Assembly (NCBI RefSeq): GCF_042676045.1
Contig: NZ_JBHTJV010000009.1
Span: forward strand, 372,001-436,000
DNA: 64,000 nt
Reading direction: 5' to 3'
Source of the DNA: Pseudahrensia aquimaris
Lineage (GTDB): Bacteria; Pseudomonadota; Alphaproteobacteria; Rhizobiales; Rhizobiaceae
Under the pieces are notes generated by a model. The model ran no database searches, was not told the origin of the DNA, and saw only the letters and a list, made by a program, of their open reading frames with translations. Below, piece after piece: positions 7,066 through 16,961 of the stretch; the stretch's first letter is position 1, and each line of letters begins with the position of its first letter. The translations under genes and the position numbers were made by a program.

Positions 7066-10000
7066 ATGCTTACTCAAGCCGCATTTCGCTACCCACGTCT
7101 GGTCTTTTTCCTGGTCGCTGCCCTGATGGGCTTTGGCGCGTGGTCCTATTTCAACCTGCCGGCGCAGGAAGACCCGATCATCACGATACGTGAAGCCATC
7201 GTTTCCACGCGCTATCCCGGCCTGTCGCCCGAACGAATGGAGCAACTCGTCACTAAGCCACTGGAAGTCGCGATCCGCCAGATGCCAGAAGTCGAAGAAA
7301 TCCGGTCCTCATCGACCGCCGGTCTGTCGATCATTCACGTCGAGGTCTACGACCGTTTCTTCGAGTTGGGCCAAATATGGGACTCGCTTCGCGTCAGGGT
7401 CGAACAGGCTGCTGCTGATCTTCCAGACGGCACTCTTCCGCCACGCATCGACGATGAATTCGGCGATGTGGCGGTCGTCACCGCAGCTCTGCGGGCCGAT
7501 GATTTTTCGATGGCTGAAAAGGCCGATATGGCCGACCATGTGCGAGACATGCTCTACACTGTTCCAGGCGTGAAGAAGGTCGATGTGTCGGGCATCCGTC
7601 CCGAAAGCGTCTATATCGAAACACGAAACGCCCAGCTTTCAGAGCTCGGGATGTCGCCTGACGCCATCGTCGCTTCGTTGCAGTCGCAAAACGTCATTCG
7701 CCCCGGCGGCGAAATCGATACCGGCGGTCGTGCCTTCCTCATTGAACCCACCGGCGACTTTCGCAATCTCGATGATCTGCGCGAAACGCTTGTGCGAACG
7801 CCGCCGGATGAAAACGGTATCAGTGACGTCGTTGCGTTGCGCGATCTGGCGGAAGTCCGCCGCGCCTATGCCGACCCCGTGCCGCAGGCAGCGTATTACC
7901 AAGGCGAGGAAGCGATCATCTTCGCTGTCGCAATGTTGGAAGGCAACAACGCGCTGAAGTTTGCGCCACAGGTTCGCGAGAAGTTGGAAGAACTGCGTTC
8001 GGACCTTCCCGTGGGATACCGTCTTGATGTCGTCACCGACCAATCCGAACAGGTGGAACGGGCTGTCTATGGCGTAACGCTCAACGTTCTTCAAACACTT
8101 GGCATTGTGCTGGGTGTTGTCGTTCTGCTTCTCGGTGTCCGCACCGGCTTGATCGTCGGCTCCATCGTACCGGTCGTCATGCTGGCAACACTTGCGATCA
8201 TGGGTTTTGCCAGCCTACCGCTGGAGCGCATGAGCCTTGCTACGCTGGTCATCGCGCTCGGTCTTCTGGTGGATAACGGGGTGGTGGTCGCGGAGGATTT
8301 CAAGAAACGTCTGGAAGACGGCGACAGCCGCGATGAAGCGCTGGAAGGCGTCGGTCGCGAATTGACATTTCCGCTCCTCTCGTCGACCGCAACGACCGTC
8401 CTTGTCTTCCTGCCATTGATGTTAGCGGAGCACGTCGCGGGCGAATACACACGCTCCATCTCCGTCGTCATCGCTATCACCCTATCAATCTCATGGCTGC
8501 TTGCCATGACGGTGACGCCGATCTTGTGTCACCGCTTCATCCGCATCGACGAAAAGATACTGGCGGGTGAAAAAAAGCGCCCTTGGAACGAGCGTATGTT
8601 CGATCCGCTTGTGCGGGCCTACGAACGCATTCTCGCATGGGTTCTAGCCCACCGCGCCATAGCATCTGTTTTTGTGGTGATTGCCTTTATCGGCGGCGTG
8701 GCGGGGGTCGCGCTGGCACCTAAGAAATTCTTTCCCGGGTCGGACCGGGCGCAGATCATCGTCTATCTCGACCTGCCTGCCGGTGTGGCGTCCAATGAAA
8801 CCGATGCGCGTATACGAGAATTGTTGCCAACACTGACAAAAGAGCGGTTCGACTGGTTGGACAATCAGGCGGCCTATGTCGGTTTTGGCGGCCCTCGTTT
8901 TGTCTTGTCGCTCACGCCAATTGATCCGGCACCAAACCGTGCCGTTCTCGTCCTCAATGTCGATCGACCCGAAAATGTCAGCAGAGCGGTCGATGAACTT
9001 CGCGACCATTTTCGCCACACGATCCCTGATGTTTCGTCTCGGGTGACGACCATGTTCCTCGGTCCGTCCGACAGTTCTATTCTTGAAGTGCAGGTTAAAG
9101 GCCCGGATCGCGGTGTGGTCTATGGCACGGCGCGTGAGGTCAAGAGTGTCATGGCCGATCTGCCGGGAGCGATTGACCTGCGGCAAGACTGGGAAAACCG
9201 GGTTCAGCGTATCGTGGTGGAGGTCGATCAGGCCCGCGCGCGACGCGCCGGCGTAACGTCGGCCGACATTGCGCAATCGATGTCCAGCTTCTTCTCCGGG
9301 CGCGCCGTGACGCAATATCGTGAAGGGGATGATGTGATCCCCGTGGTCGCACGCGCCTCCGACGAAGAGCGATCCGATCTGGATCGGGTTCGCACGTTAG
9401 CCGTCTTTGGTGCCGATGGCTCCACCGTGCCGTTGTTGCAGGTTGCCGATGTGCGCTTGGTCAATGGCTATGCCCGTATCGAACGCGAAAATCTCGCACG
9501 CACCATAACCGTGCAGGCCCGCTCAACCGAAATTGCGGCTGAAGACATGGCACCACTCATTGCCGACGACCTCGACCGTATCCGCGCGACGCTGCCGCCG
9601 AACCATACGATCGAACTAGACGGCATTATTCAACAGTCGAGCGAGGGCCGAGCCGCACTCGCTGCCAACGCACCGTTGTGCCTCGCTCTTGTCGTCATTT
9701 TGCTCGTAGCGCAATTCAACTCGTTCCGCCGTCCAATCATCATCCTCGCCACCGTGCCGTTAATCGTCACTGGCGTGGCGCTAGGCCTGTGGCTGCTGGA
9801 CGCCGATTTCGGCTTCATGCCGATTCTCGGCATGCTGTCGCTTGCGGGCATTATCCTGAACAACGGTATCGTTCTGATAGACCGCATTGACATCGAACGC
9901 GCGAACGGTCGCGACGGTACGGACGCGATCATCACCGCCGCCGCTCGGCGACTGCGCCCGATCGTTATGACGACTGTTACCACAGTGCTCGGCCTGCTGC

Positions 10001-10191
10001 CCCTGATCCTGTCAAAAGACCCGCTCTTCTACGGCATGGCGGCTGTCATGGCGCTCGGCCTCTTTGTCGGCACCATGCTGACGCTCGGCGTGGTGCCCTT
10101 GCTCTATTCTATCCTGTTTCGAGAACGTGAGGATGGAAACAAACATAGAATCGAGAGCGGTGGATACTCGACACAGGCCGTGTCTAGTTAA
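7066..10191 (+). CDS. RND-family efflux pump inner-membrane subunit
   Basis: The product is 1041 residues, the usual length for AcrB/HAE-type RND permeases. It has the expected duplication of TM1, a large periplasmic loop, TM2-6, and TM7, a loop and TM8-12. The fourth helix carries LGLLVDNGVVVAEDF, with Asp-Asn where AcrB has Asp-Asp, as in a large subgroup of these pumps. The second half contains LAGIILNNGIVLIDRI. It exports drugs or other hydrophobic or toxic compounds using the proton gradient, together with the adaptor encoded just upstream and an outer-membrane channel that is not in this window. The operon context (glutaredoxin/AhpD, DoxX) hints at electrophiles or oxidants as substrates. 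Confidence 0.93.
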   Translation: MLTQAAFRYPRLVFFLVAALMGFGAWSYFNLPAQEDPIITIREAIVSTRYPGLSPERMEQLVTKPLEVAIRQMPEVEEIRSSSTAGLSIIHVEVYDRFFELGQIWDSLRVRVEQAAADLPDGTLPPRIDDEFGDVAVVTAALRADDFSMAEKADMADHVRDMLYTVPGVKKVDVSGIRPESVYIETRNAQLSELGMSPDAIVASLQSQNVIRPGGEIDTGGRAFLIEPTGDFRNLDDLRETLVRTPPDENGISDVVALRDLAEVRRAYADPVPQAAYYQGEEAIIFAVAMLEGNNALKFAPQVREKLEELRSDLPVGYRLDVVTDQSEQVERAVYGVTLNVLQTLGIVLGVVVLLLGVRTGLIVGSIVPVVMLATLAIMGFASLPLERMSLATLVIALGLLVDNGVVVAEDFKKRLEDGDSRDEALEGVGRELTFPLLSSTATTVLVFLPLMLAEHVAGEYTRSISVVIAITLSISWLLAMTVTPILCHRFIRIDEKILAGEKKRPWNERMFDPLVRAYERILAWVLAHRAIASVFVVIAFIGGVAGVALAPKKFFPGSDRAQIIVYLDLPAGVASNETDARIRELLPTLTKERFDWLDNQAAYVGFGGPRFVLSLTPIDPAPNRAVLVLNVDRPENVSRAVDELRDHFRHTIPDVSSRVTTMFLGPSDSSILEVQVKGPDRGVVYGTAREVKSVMADLPGAIDLRQDWENRVQRIVVEVDQARARRAGVTSADIAQSMSSFFSGRAVTQYREGDDVIPVVARASDEERSDLDRVRTLAVFGADGSTVPLLQVADVRLVNGYARIERENLARTITVQARSTEIAAEDMAPLIADDLDRIRATLPPNHTIELDGIIQQSSEGRAALAANAPLCLALVVILLVAQFNSFRRPIIILATVPLIVTGVALGLWLLDADFGFMPILGMLSLAGIILNNGIVLIDRIDIERANGRDGTDAIITAAARRLRPIVMTTVTTVLGLLPLILSKDPLFYGMAAVMALGLFVGTMLTLGVVPLLYSILFREREDGNKHRIESGGYSTQAVSS

Positions 10192-10336
10192 GAGTGGCCG
10201 ACAGCGGATGTCCAAAACCTGAGTTAGTTGTTTTGAAGAGCGGACCCTCAAACTGATCGTTCAGATCTAATTGGACGGCAGCTGAGATTATACACCAACG
10301 ATTTTGATCATACATGACGATGCTGAACCCTCTATA

Positions 10337-10349
10337 CTAGCTAGGTCCT
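10337..10349 (+). repeat. 13-bp direct repeat left of the two-component genes
   Basis: CTAGCTAGGTCCT, repeated exactly at 12026-12038. The two copies bracket the histidine kinase and response regulator. The surrounding bases are also similar. The rest of 10192-10439 shows no gene. Confidence 0.45.
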
Positions 10350-10439
10350 TCGTGTGCTCTTAATTTTGCGGTTGGTTACAAACCCTACTTGCCACTAGGT
10401 GGACACAATAAAAGGAGATTGGATACCACCCAATTCTCA

Positions 10440-11474
10440 TCAGACTTTGACGTGTCCCAAAGGAGCGATGAGTGTCCAACTAAGTCCCTGGGTCTCGTAG
10501 TTGAGATCCACTGTTCCATTGACCCCGGCAGCAGCCATTCGCTCAATCACATTTTGACCAAAGCCTTTGCGGGTTGGTTGGGAAACGGGTGGGCCATCTC
10601 GCTCAATCCACTCTAGCTTGAAGGTTTCCTTTGCATCACTGGATATCTCCCACTTGACGGTCACATACCCTTGATCGTTCGAAAGCGCACCGTACTTTAC
10701 TGCGTTTGTCGCAAGCTCATGCATTGCCATGCCGATTGACTGAGCAGCGTGGGAGTTCAAGTTAATCGTATTGCCAATGATCGAAACCCTGTCGGTCGAC
10801 ACATCCGCAAAAGCACTGAGATGGAACTCAACCAGCCCTCGCAGGTCGATATGCTCCCAGTTACTTTTGACCAGAGCATCGTGGTTGTATGACAACCCCT
10901 TGAGACGGTCTGAGAAGCGATCAGCGAAAGCTTTTTCTGCATCAGACGAGGCTGCAAGCCGAACCATACCTTGGATTACACCCATGGCATTTTTCGCTCG
11001 ATGGTTTAGCTCCTCCATCAAATATTGAACGCGTTCCTGATCGCGTTTGTGTTCTGTGATGTCTTGAATGGCCACCAAGCCAGATTTCAAACCAATGTGC
11101 TCGCCATCGGCTCCGATAAGAAAATGAACTTGTTTTCGCGCCTGCACCCAAATCTCGTTTCCGTCGGACTGAACAATTCGGTGCTTAACGTCAATGTGTC
11201 CGCTGCCGTCCAAATCGAATAGACATCCGAGCTCGCGCTCAATATCCGGACGGTCATCAGGATGAATCCTGGCGTGCAATTCGTTTCGGGCAATCGCAAC
11301 GTTGGCCGGCAAGTCAAACAAAGCGGCCGCTCGTTCGTCCAGCTTTATCGTATCGCGGATGTAATCCACTGTACCGAGTCCAAACCCAGCAACGACCGCC
11401 CCCAACTCCAAGAGTTCGGTCGCGGAGGGAGCGACGTTTTCTAACGCAAGCTTTTCGATCTGAGAGACTTTCAC
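10440..11474 (-). CDS. PAS-domain HWE-family sensor histidine kinase
   Basis: The product is 344 residues. An N-terminal PAS/PAC sensor lies at about residues 25-145 (IHPDDRPDIERELG, then VAIQDITEHKRDQE). It is followed by an HWE kinase domain with the phospho-acceptor segment ELNHRAKN (His158), the N-box MHELATNAVKYGALS, and the W-x-E signature in EWIERDGPP. No membrane segment is seen, so it is a soluble sensor. The PAS ligand is not evident; no flavin-binding Cys motif (NCRFLQ) is present. It is divergent from a single-domain response regulator starting 190 bp away, its probable partner. Confidence 0.9.
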   Translation of the reverse strand: MKVSQIEKLALENVAPSATELLELGAVVAGFGLGTVDYIRDTIKLDERAAALFDLPANVAIARNELHARIHPDDRPDIERELGCLFDLDGSGHIDVKHRIVQSDGNEIWVQARKQVHFLIGADGEHIGLKSGLVAIQDITEHKRDQERVQYLMEELNHRAKNAMGVIQGMVRLAASSDAEKAFADRFSDRLKGLSYNHDALVKSNWEHIDLRGLVEFHLSAFADVSTDRVSIIGNTINLNSHAAQSIGMAMHELATNAVKYGALSNDQGYVTVKWEISSDAKETFKLEWIERDGPPVSQPTRKGFGQNVIERMAAAGVNGTVDLNYETQGLSWTLIAPLGHVKV

Positions 11475-11663
11475 CGATTATCCCTTCTTCCGGATCGGGC
11501 TGATATGATGCAGGTCAACCAATGGAAATTGCTGAAAAATTTAGAATAAGAGCTCTCGTTCAGAAATTGAAGTCGACGTTGAGGAACGAAACAGGAGCGC
11601 AGATGTTGTACATGTGGAAAGCGGGCGCAATTAAAAAAGACACAGAGTGGGGCTGTTTAATCA

Positions 11664-12029
11664 ATGTCCAATACAATCTCCAGCACGACGGTTCGTTCTG
11701 TGCTTATCGTCGAGGATGAACCCATCATCGCTATGGATATGGAAATGACGCTAGAAGCCGAAGGCTTCGACATTTTTGGATTGGCAACCAATCTTGAGCA
11801 TGGACTCCAATTGCTCAAATCAGGAACACCCGATGTTGCCATTCTAGACTATAATTTGGGCTCTGAAACCAGCGTGCCTTTGGCGCGCGCTTTGTTGGAA
11901 AGAAAAATCCCTTTTATCTATATAACGGGCCGTGAACTGGATTTGGCTAGTGACGGAGACGCGCCAGAGGCTCCGATAATTTCGAAGCCAGTGGATATGG
12001 AGGCAGTTATTTCGAAGTACCTCTCCTAG
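11664..12029 (+). CDS. single-domain response regulator (receiver only)
   Basis: The product is 121 residues and is a CheY-like receiver. It has the acidic cluster Glu17-Asp18-Glu19, the phospho-acceptor Asp62 in AILDYNLG, Thr88 in YITGRE and Lys108 in SKPVD. There is no output domain. Such proteins paired with HWE kinases act as phosphate sinks or by protein contact, often in stress or polar-growth signalling. It is divergent from the HWE kinase at 10440-11474. The stop codon is part of the 13-bp repeat at 12026-12038. Confidence 0.9.
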   Translation: MSNTISSTTVRSVLIVEDEPIIAMDMEMTLEAEGFDIFGLATNLEHGLQLLKSGTPDVAILDYNLGSETSVPLARALLERKIPFIYITGRELDLASDGDAPEAPIISKPVDMEAVISKYLS

Positions 12030-12038
12030 CTAGGTCCT
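12026..12038 (+). repeat. 13-bp direct repeat right of the two-component genes
   Basis: Exact second copy of CTAGCTAGGTCCT (10337-10349), overlapping the TAG stop of the response regulator. Confidence 0.45.
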
Positions 12039-12198
12039 CAACGACTGCGCACGCGCCGGCTCAAACAGGAAAACCCGGGCTATTCAGTTCAAAAATATGG
12101 CAGGGCGAGCATGCTTGCTTCCCGTAAAACTGTCCGCACTAGCCCAGCATTCTGAAGCCACAATCTCGTTTTGAGGCAAACTATTAGGTAGTTCATCC

Positions 12199-13209
12199 AT
12201 GGCAGTGCCGTTTTCCAAACCCCATGCAATTAAAAGCAGCAGCGACGACGCCGCCGCTTCCAACATTTGGAAGTTTGCCGTGCGAATGGGGGGGAGGCAC
12301 CAAGTCTTTATCTGCTTGTTATCTCTGGTTGTAGCTGCCGTAAGCGTGGCGCCCATTGAACTACAGAAGCGCATTGTAAACGATGCGATCGAGCCCAGAA
12401 ATCTTGATATGCTGATTACGCTGGGCGCGCTGTTTCTTGCTGCTATTCTGTTGCGCCGCGTGCTGAAATTTTTGTTTGCCGTGTACCAAGACTGGCTGTC
12501 ACAGAGCGCGATCGTCTATTGCAGGAAACATCTGATCGGGTTGCAGCTGGGAAAGATTGGCGCAGCTGCGGCTTCGGATAGTCATCAAGGGGATAGTGAC
12601 AGTGGTCAAACGGTCTCTGTTGTCCAAAGCGAAATTGACAAGGTGGGGAGATTTGTAGGCACAGGCCTTTCCGATCCAGTGGCCGACGGTGCAAAGCTTC
12701 TGTTTGTCTTCGGTTATATGCTAGTCGTTGATCCAATGGTGACTGTTGTGGCTATGGCATTCTTCATACCACAATTTCTCTTCGTGCCTTTGATGCAGAA
12801 AGTCTTAAACAGGCTCATTCGCGAGAAAACAGACCACGTCCGCGATATGTCGGATCGCATATCAAGCCTCGACGCTTCTGACAGCGATGTTCCTGAAGGT
12901 ACTTCCCAAGTGATTGCTGACATTTTCAGCAATGAAATGAAGTCGACATTCTACAAGCAACTCATCAAAGCAGGGATCAATATTCTTAACTCTCTCGCTC
13001 CGCTCAGCGTGCTCGTGTTCGGGGGCTATCTGTTCATTCAGGGAGAAACATCGCTGGGTGTGATCGTTGCCTTTGTATCTGGATTTGAGCAAATGGCAGC
13101 ACCAACACGTGCGCTTGTGCAATATTACCGAGTGGCATCCATAAAGAACGAGCAGCACGAAAAAATTGCGCATTGGATCGATGATCGCGTCTTAGCTTCC
13201 AGGCGATGA
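12199..13209 (+). CDS. ABC-exporter-type transmembrane domain protein without ATPase domain
   Basis: The product is 336 residues. It resembles the six-helix membrane domain of type-I ABC exporters: helices at about 35-55, 72-92, 158-178, 180-200 and 260-300, and a QSEIDKVGRFVGTGLSDPV segment matching the coupling-helix region. It ends where the nucleotide-binding domain would begin (IAHWIDDRVL). No Walker A, signature or Walker B motif is present, and no ATP-binding gene lies nearby. It could be a heteromeric half-transporter, a degenerate exporter or a membrane protein with a new role. The next gene encodes a DUF3095 protein on the same strand, 154 bp away. Confidence 0.75.
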   Translation: MAVPFSKPHAIKSSSDDAAASNIWKFAVRMGGRHQVFICLLSLVVAAVSVAPIELQKRIVNDAIEPRNLDMLITLGALFLAAILLRRVLKFLFAVYQDWLSQSAIVYCRKHLIGLQLGKIGAAAASDSHQGDSDSGQTVSVVQSEIDKVGRFVGTGLSDPVADGAKLLFVFGYMLVVDPMVTVVAMAFFIPQFLFVPLMQKVLNRLIREKTDHVRDMSDRISSLDASDSDVPEGTSQVIADIFSNEMKSTFYKQLIKAGINILNSLAPLSVLVFGGYLFIQGETSLGVIVAFVSGFEQMAAPTRALVQYYRVASIKNEQHEKIAHWIDDRVLASRR

Positions 13210-13363
13210 TTAGCAGCGACGGGATGGGTGCATCTTCATCGATGGTGCCGTTGGGGCCGAGGCAGAGTTCGCAGAAACCTACTGCAGACCAATAGCCTGC
13301 TATGACTAGACACAAACCGTCACTACAATGAAAGCGGTAACCTCCGCTTGAGAGGATTTACAA

Positions 13364-14512
13364 ATGATCGAGGTTTCATACGCAGACTTCTATAGCCGCT
13401 TACCGCGCTTTCGCTCGTTCGCTGAACTGACGGATTCCACCGCCTACAGCGATATCCCAGACGGCTGGTTTTTGGGCATAGCTGATGTTGTCGGATCAAC
13501 TGAAGCTATCAAGGCGGGCGCGTACAAGACCGTTAATATGGTGGGAGCAGCCGTCATTTCTGCGCAGGTAAACACGCTGCAAGACGTTGATTTTCCATAT
13601 ATTTTCGGCGGAGACGGAGCCACTTTCTGCGTTCCACCGGCATTTCGAGACGCTTCGGCACAGCAATTATCGGCGGTTCGGCAGTGGGCCATGGCCGAAT
13701 TTGGACTGAAGCTCAGGATCGCCCTCATACCAATGGATGCAATTCACCAAGCCGGTCATACCGTTTCAGTAGCTCGGTACGCAGTCTCGGAGAGCGTAGA
13801 CTACGCGATGTTTCGGGGAAGTGGCAGCTTATGGGCTGAACAACAATTGAAGGCAGGTGCTTTTGCACTGCCTACAGGCGGTTCTGACACGTACCCAGAT
13901 TTGACAGGTCTCTCTTGCCGATGGTCCGCCATGCGGTCCAAGAACGGCACAGTTCTGTCGATTGTCATCATTCCGGAAACGAAAACTGATCCGTTCGAGT
14001 ATGACAAATTTGCTGGTGCCTTTGTTGAACTGGTTTCGCAAACTGAAAGAGGAAGCACACCCGTTCCGGAAGAGGGGCCAGGCGTTTCGTGGCCACCTGA
14101 AGGGCTAGCATTGGAAGCGCACGCCTCTCACGGCACTAGATCCATGCTCACAACAAAGATTCGTCTGCTCGCTGAGACATTTGTCGCTTGGGTTTTCATC
14201 AAAGCCCGTCTCAAGATTGGTGGATTCGACTCCGCTCACTACCAGCGGACGACCGGGTTGAACGCCGACTTTCAGAAATTCGAACAAAGCTTAAAAATGA
14301 CGCTGGACTGCAACGAAGCTGTAAAACAACAGATCATCACCATGTTGGATGAAGCCCAGCACGAAGGGATCATCCGGTACGGTATTCACGAGCAGGATAC
14401 CAGCATTATGACCTGCATTGTGCCATCGATCATGTCCGATGATCATATTCATTTCGTCGATGGTGCCAATGGTGGCTATGCGGCTGCAACCAGAACGCTC
14501 AAAGAGCATTGA
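13364..14512 (+). CDS. DUF3095 protein (nucleotide-cyclase-like)
   Basis: The product is 382 residues. The N-terminal half contains FGGDGATFCVP, the cyclase-like core motif of DUF3095. The end carries the family's conserved CIVPSIMSDDHIHFVDGA. Members are annotated as related to adenylate cyclases from this motif, but I know of no proven activity. No signal peptide or membrane segment is visible. A GAGAGG site precedes the ATG. The neighbours are an ABC-type membrane protein upstream and an MscS channel downstream, all on the same strand; any functional link is inference. Confidence 0.82.
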   Translation: MIEVSYADFYSRLPRFRSFAELTDSTAYSDIPDGWFLGIADVVGSTEAIKAGAYKTVNMVGAAVISAQVNTLQDVDFPYIFGGDGATFCVPPAFRDASAQQLSAVRQWAMAEFGLKLRIALIPMDAIHQAGHTVSVARYAVSESVDYAMFRGSGSLWAEQQLKAGAFALPTGGSDTYPDLTGLSCRWSAMRSKNGTVLSIVIIPETKTDPFEYDKFAGAFVELVSQTERGSTPVPEEGPGVSWPPEGLALEAHASHGTRSMLTTKIRLLAETFVAWVFIKARLKIGGFDSAHYQRTTGLNADFQKFEQSLKMTLDCNEAVKQQIITMLDEAQHEGIIRYGIHEQDTSIMTCIVPSIMSDDHIHFVDGANGGYAAATRTLKEH

Positions 14513-14638
14513 CAATTGGACGACACCAAAACACTGACGATATCCTAAGCCAACGGTCTAGAAGACCTGTCAAGTTCGACATTCAATAAGTACGCCGTTC
14601 CGTTCCGGAACAATGCAAACTCTCCAGTAGGAAATTTC

Positions 14639-16894
14639 ATGCCTTTCTCTCGCGCAGCTTTTGCTGCAATGTTTTCTACGCTTCTAACAATTTTTATCTT
14701 CGGAACAGCCGCTGTTAGCTTTGCCCAAAGCTCAACCACACAGCCTCCCCAGCAAGATGAAATCATCAAGCCACTTTTGGACGTTCTCAAAAATGAGGCG
14801 GCAAGAGACAAGCTTGTGAAAAGCCTAGAAAACGCTGCCGCCGAACAGAAGGCAAACGGCGAACCAGCCGCTGAGGATCAGCCGCAGCGAGCAGCAAGTG
14901 CGAGAACTGCAGCCACGAAGATTGCATCAATAACGAAATCCTATGCAGAATATGGCCTGCTCGTCATCAAGAACTTCGCTTCTGACATTTCAGGAATTTG
15001 GGAGTCTTTGTCAGCTCCCGGCACTTTCGATCTCTATAAGCTCTTGGGTGCGCTCTGGCCGATCACCGCTACTATCGTAACGACGTTGGCGGTTTGGCTG
15101 GGGGTAGATCGTTTCACCCGTTATTTGTTGACACCTGTGAAGTGGCGATTGGGGACGGACGACATTGTCCCGTCCAGCTTGCTCATCGCCTTTTACTTAA
15201 CAGCGCTTATTACCTCTTTCGGTATCGCGTATGCTGCAGGCAACGTGCTTGCCGTGACTTATTTCGGAGGCGAAGGCGTTTCGATCTATCAAGCGCTGTA
15301 TCTTAACGCATTCGGGATCTTTGGCGCCGCAGTTGTCGTCATACGGCTGCTGACCGGAAGTGTGGACGGGGAACTGGGACTGATCGGCATCCAACCAACC
15401 AAGGTGGATTATATTCGACTTCGTTCGCGGATGATCGCCGCTGTCCTCATTTTTGGACTGGGGTTCGTCGTACCTGCACTGAATGTGGGCACGACCTTCG
15501 CGCTGGGTCGGGGCGTTAGAGTCTTAGTCTTTACCTTCGCTGCGGTGCTTGCTGTGTTGCTTATCAGGCGGCTTGCGGCGCAGCCTTCTCTCTTGCTGAA
15601 AGCTGGCGACGATCAGACGGCTCCTGCAAATAGCAGCCGGTCGATAGGGTCACGCGTTTGGCCCGTTATCGCTTACGGCTACGTTGCCTTTGCTTACGTA
15701 ACGGCGCTTACAAGGCCATTTCTGTTCATTGAGTATATCGGAGGAGCAACGCTCAAGTCAGCGATAGCTTTGGTAGCTGGTGGGTTGCTCATTCGCTTAT
15801 TCGCCAAGCTTTCGAGGGCGCAAATTCATGCGCCCCAATTCTTGCCCTTAGATAGCGGTTCTTTATCAAAGCGCCTTCAAACACTGTTTCCATTCATTCT
15901 CAAAGCCGTTCGCTTAGTGGTAGCGCTGACCGTTGTGGGCGTGATTTTGGATGCATGGCAATTTGTAGATATTGGCGGCTGGCTGACGTCCGATACCGGT
16001 TCTGGTATTGTGTCAGGCGTATTGAGTGCGCTCTTCGTGCTGCTGTTTGTGGCACTGTTTTGGGCAATTGCATCCTCCTGGATAGACCAACAGATCGAAG
16101 CTAATTCTGCCGACCCATTGGAAGGCGCTCGAAAGCGGACCTTGTTCTCGTTGCTGCGCAGCGCTTTGACCGTCGCACTAATTGTATTCGGTGGGATGAT
16201 TGCTCTGTCGGAATTGGGCGTGGATATCGGACCTTTGCTAGCTGGTGCGGGGGTTCTTGGCCTCGCCATTGGTTTCGGTGCCCAGAAGCTCGTTCAAGAC
16301 ATCATAAGCGGCGTCTTCATCCAACTTGAAAACGCTATGAATGTCGGCGACGTGGTAAACCTTGGTGGAACAACTGGCACGGTTGAACATCTTACGCTGA
16401 GATCGGCGTCGCTGCGGGATGTTCATGGTGTTTATCACATCATTCCGTTTAGCGCGATGGACACCGTTTCTAACTATATGCGCGGGTTCTCTTACCACGT
16501 GTCCGAGGTAGGTATCGCGTATAAGGAAAAGGTCGAGGATGGCAAAAACGCAATGCTCGAAGCCTATGAGCGGCTTATGCAAACGGATTTCGCCTCCGAC
16601 ATAATTGCTCCCTTGGAAGTCCACGGCGTCACGTCATTAGGAGATAGTGCGGTCACAATCCGAGCGCGGATTAAAACTGTTCCGGGAAAACAGTTTGCTC
16701 TCGGACGAGCTTATACCGAGCTTGTAAAAGAGGTTATGGATGAGCGGGATATCGAAATCCCATTTCCGCACTCGAAATTGGTAATTGACCAAAACGTCGA
16801 CGTCGTGACGGCATCGAAAGTTAAGAAATCTGCTACAAGCAAGTCGCGCAAAAGGGCAGCGGCGTCTAAATCCGGACCAGTGAAAGACACGTAG
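14639..16894 (+). CDS. large MscS-family mechanosensitive channel
   Basis: The product is 751 residues. A signal peptide covers about residues 1-30, followed by a periplasmic Gln- and Ala-rich stretch to about 140. Around ten hydrophobic helices then lead to an MscS core with the pore-helix signature GLAIGFGAQKLVQDIISG and VFIQLENAMNVGDVV. A beta domain and C-terminal domain follow, then a Lys/Arg/Ser-rich tail (KSRKRAAASK). It gates solute efflux on hypo-osmotic shock in the inner membrane. The extra N-terminal helices place it with the long YbiO/MscK-like members. AGGAA precedes the ATG. The gene converges with the GAF gene at 16962. Confidence 0.92.
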   Translation: MPFSRAAFAAMFSTLLTIFIFGTAAVSFAQSSTTQPPQQDEIIKPLLDVLKNEAARDKLVKSLENAAAEQKANGEPAAEDQPQRAASARTAATKIASITKSYAEYGLLVIKNFASDISGIWESLSAPGTFDLYKLLGALWPITATIVTTLAVWLGVDRFTRYLLTPVKWRLGTDDIVPSSLLIAFYLTALITSFGIAYAAGNVLAVTYFGGEGVSIYQALYLNAFGIFGAAVVVIRLLTGSVDGELGLIGIQPTKVDYIRLRSRMIAAVLIFGLGFVVPALNVGTTFALGRGVRVLVFTFAAVLAVLLIRRLAAQPSLLLKAGDDQTAPANSSRSIGSRVWPVIAYGYVAFAYVTALTRPFLFIEYIGGATLKSAIALVAGGLLIRLFAKLSRAQIHAPQFLPLDSGSLSKRLQTLFPFILKAVRLVVALTVVGVILDAWQFVDIGGWLTSDTGSGIVSGVLSALFVLLFVALFWAIASSWIDQQIEANSADPLEGARKRTLFSLLRSALTVALIVFGGMIALSELGVDIGPLLAGAGVLGLAIGFGAQKLVQDIISGVFIQLENAMNVGDVVNLGGTTGTVEHLTLRSASLRDVHGVYHIIPFSAMDTVSNYMRGFSYHVSEVGIAYKEKVEDGKNAMLEAYERLMQTDFASDIIAPLEVHGVTSLGDSAVTIRARIKTVPGKQFALGRAYTELVKEVMDERDIEIPFPHSKLVIDQNVDVVTASKVKKSATSKSRKRAAASKSGPVKDT

Positions 16895-16961
16895 CACGCA
16901 CTGACTTACTGGTCGCAATTCCAATAGCGAACCGCACGGAACAAAGTTCGCCGCATTTTGG

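Noticed and set aside
5509..10191. Adaptor plus transporter considered as the type I exporter for the RTX proteins
   Set aside because: The partner is an RND pump, not an ABC transporter, and it is in a redox operon far from the RTX genes.
11583..11607. EcfG-type stress promoter GGAAC-N16-TGTT ahead of the response regulator
   Set aside because: The -10 element should be CGTT; a single-base mismatch in a 4-base motif leaves too little support.
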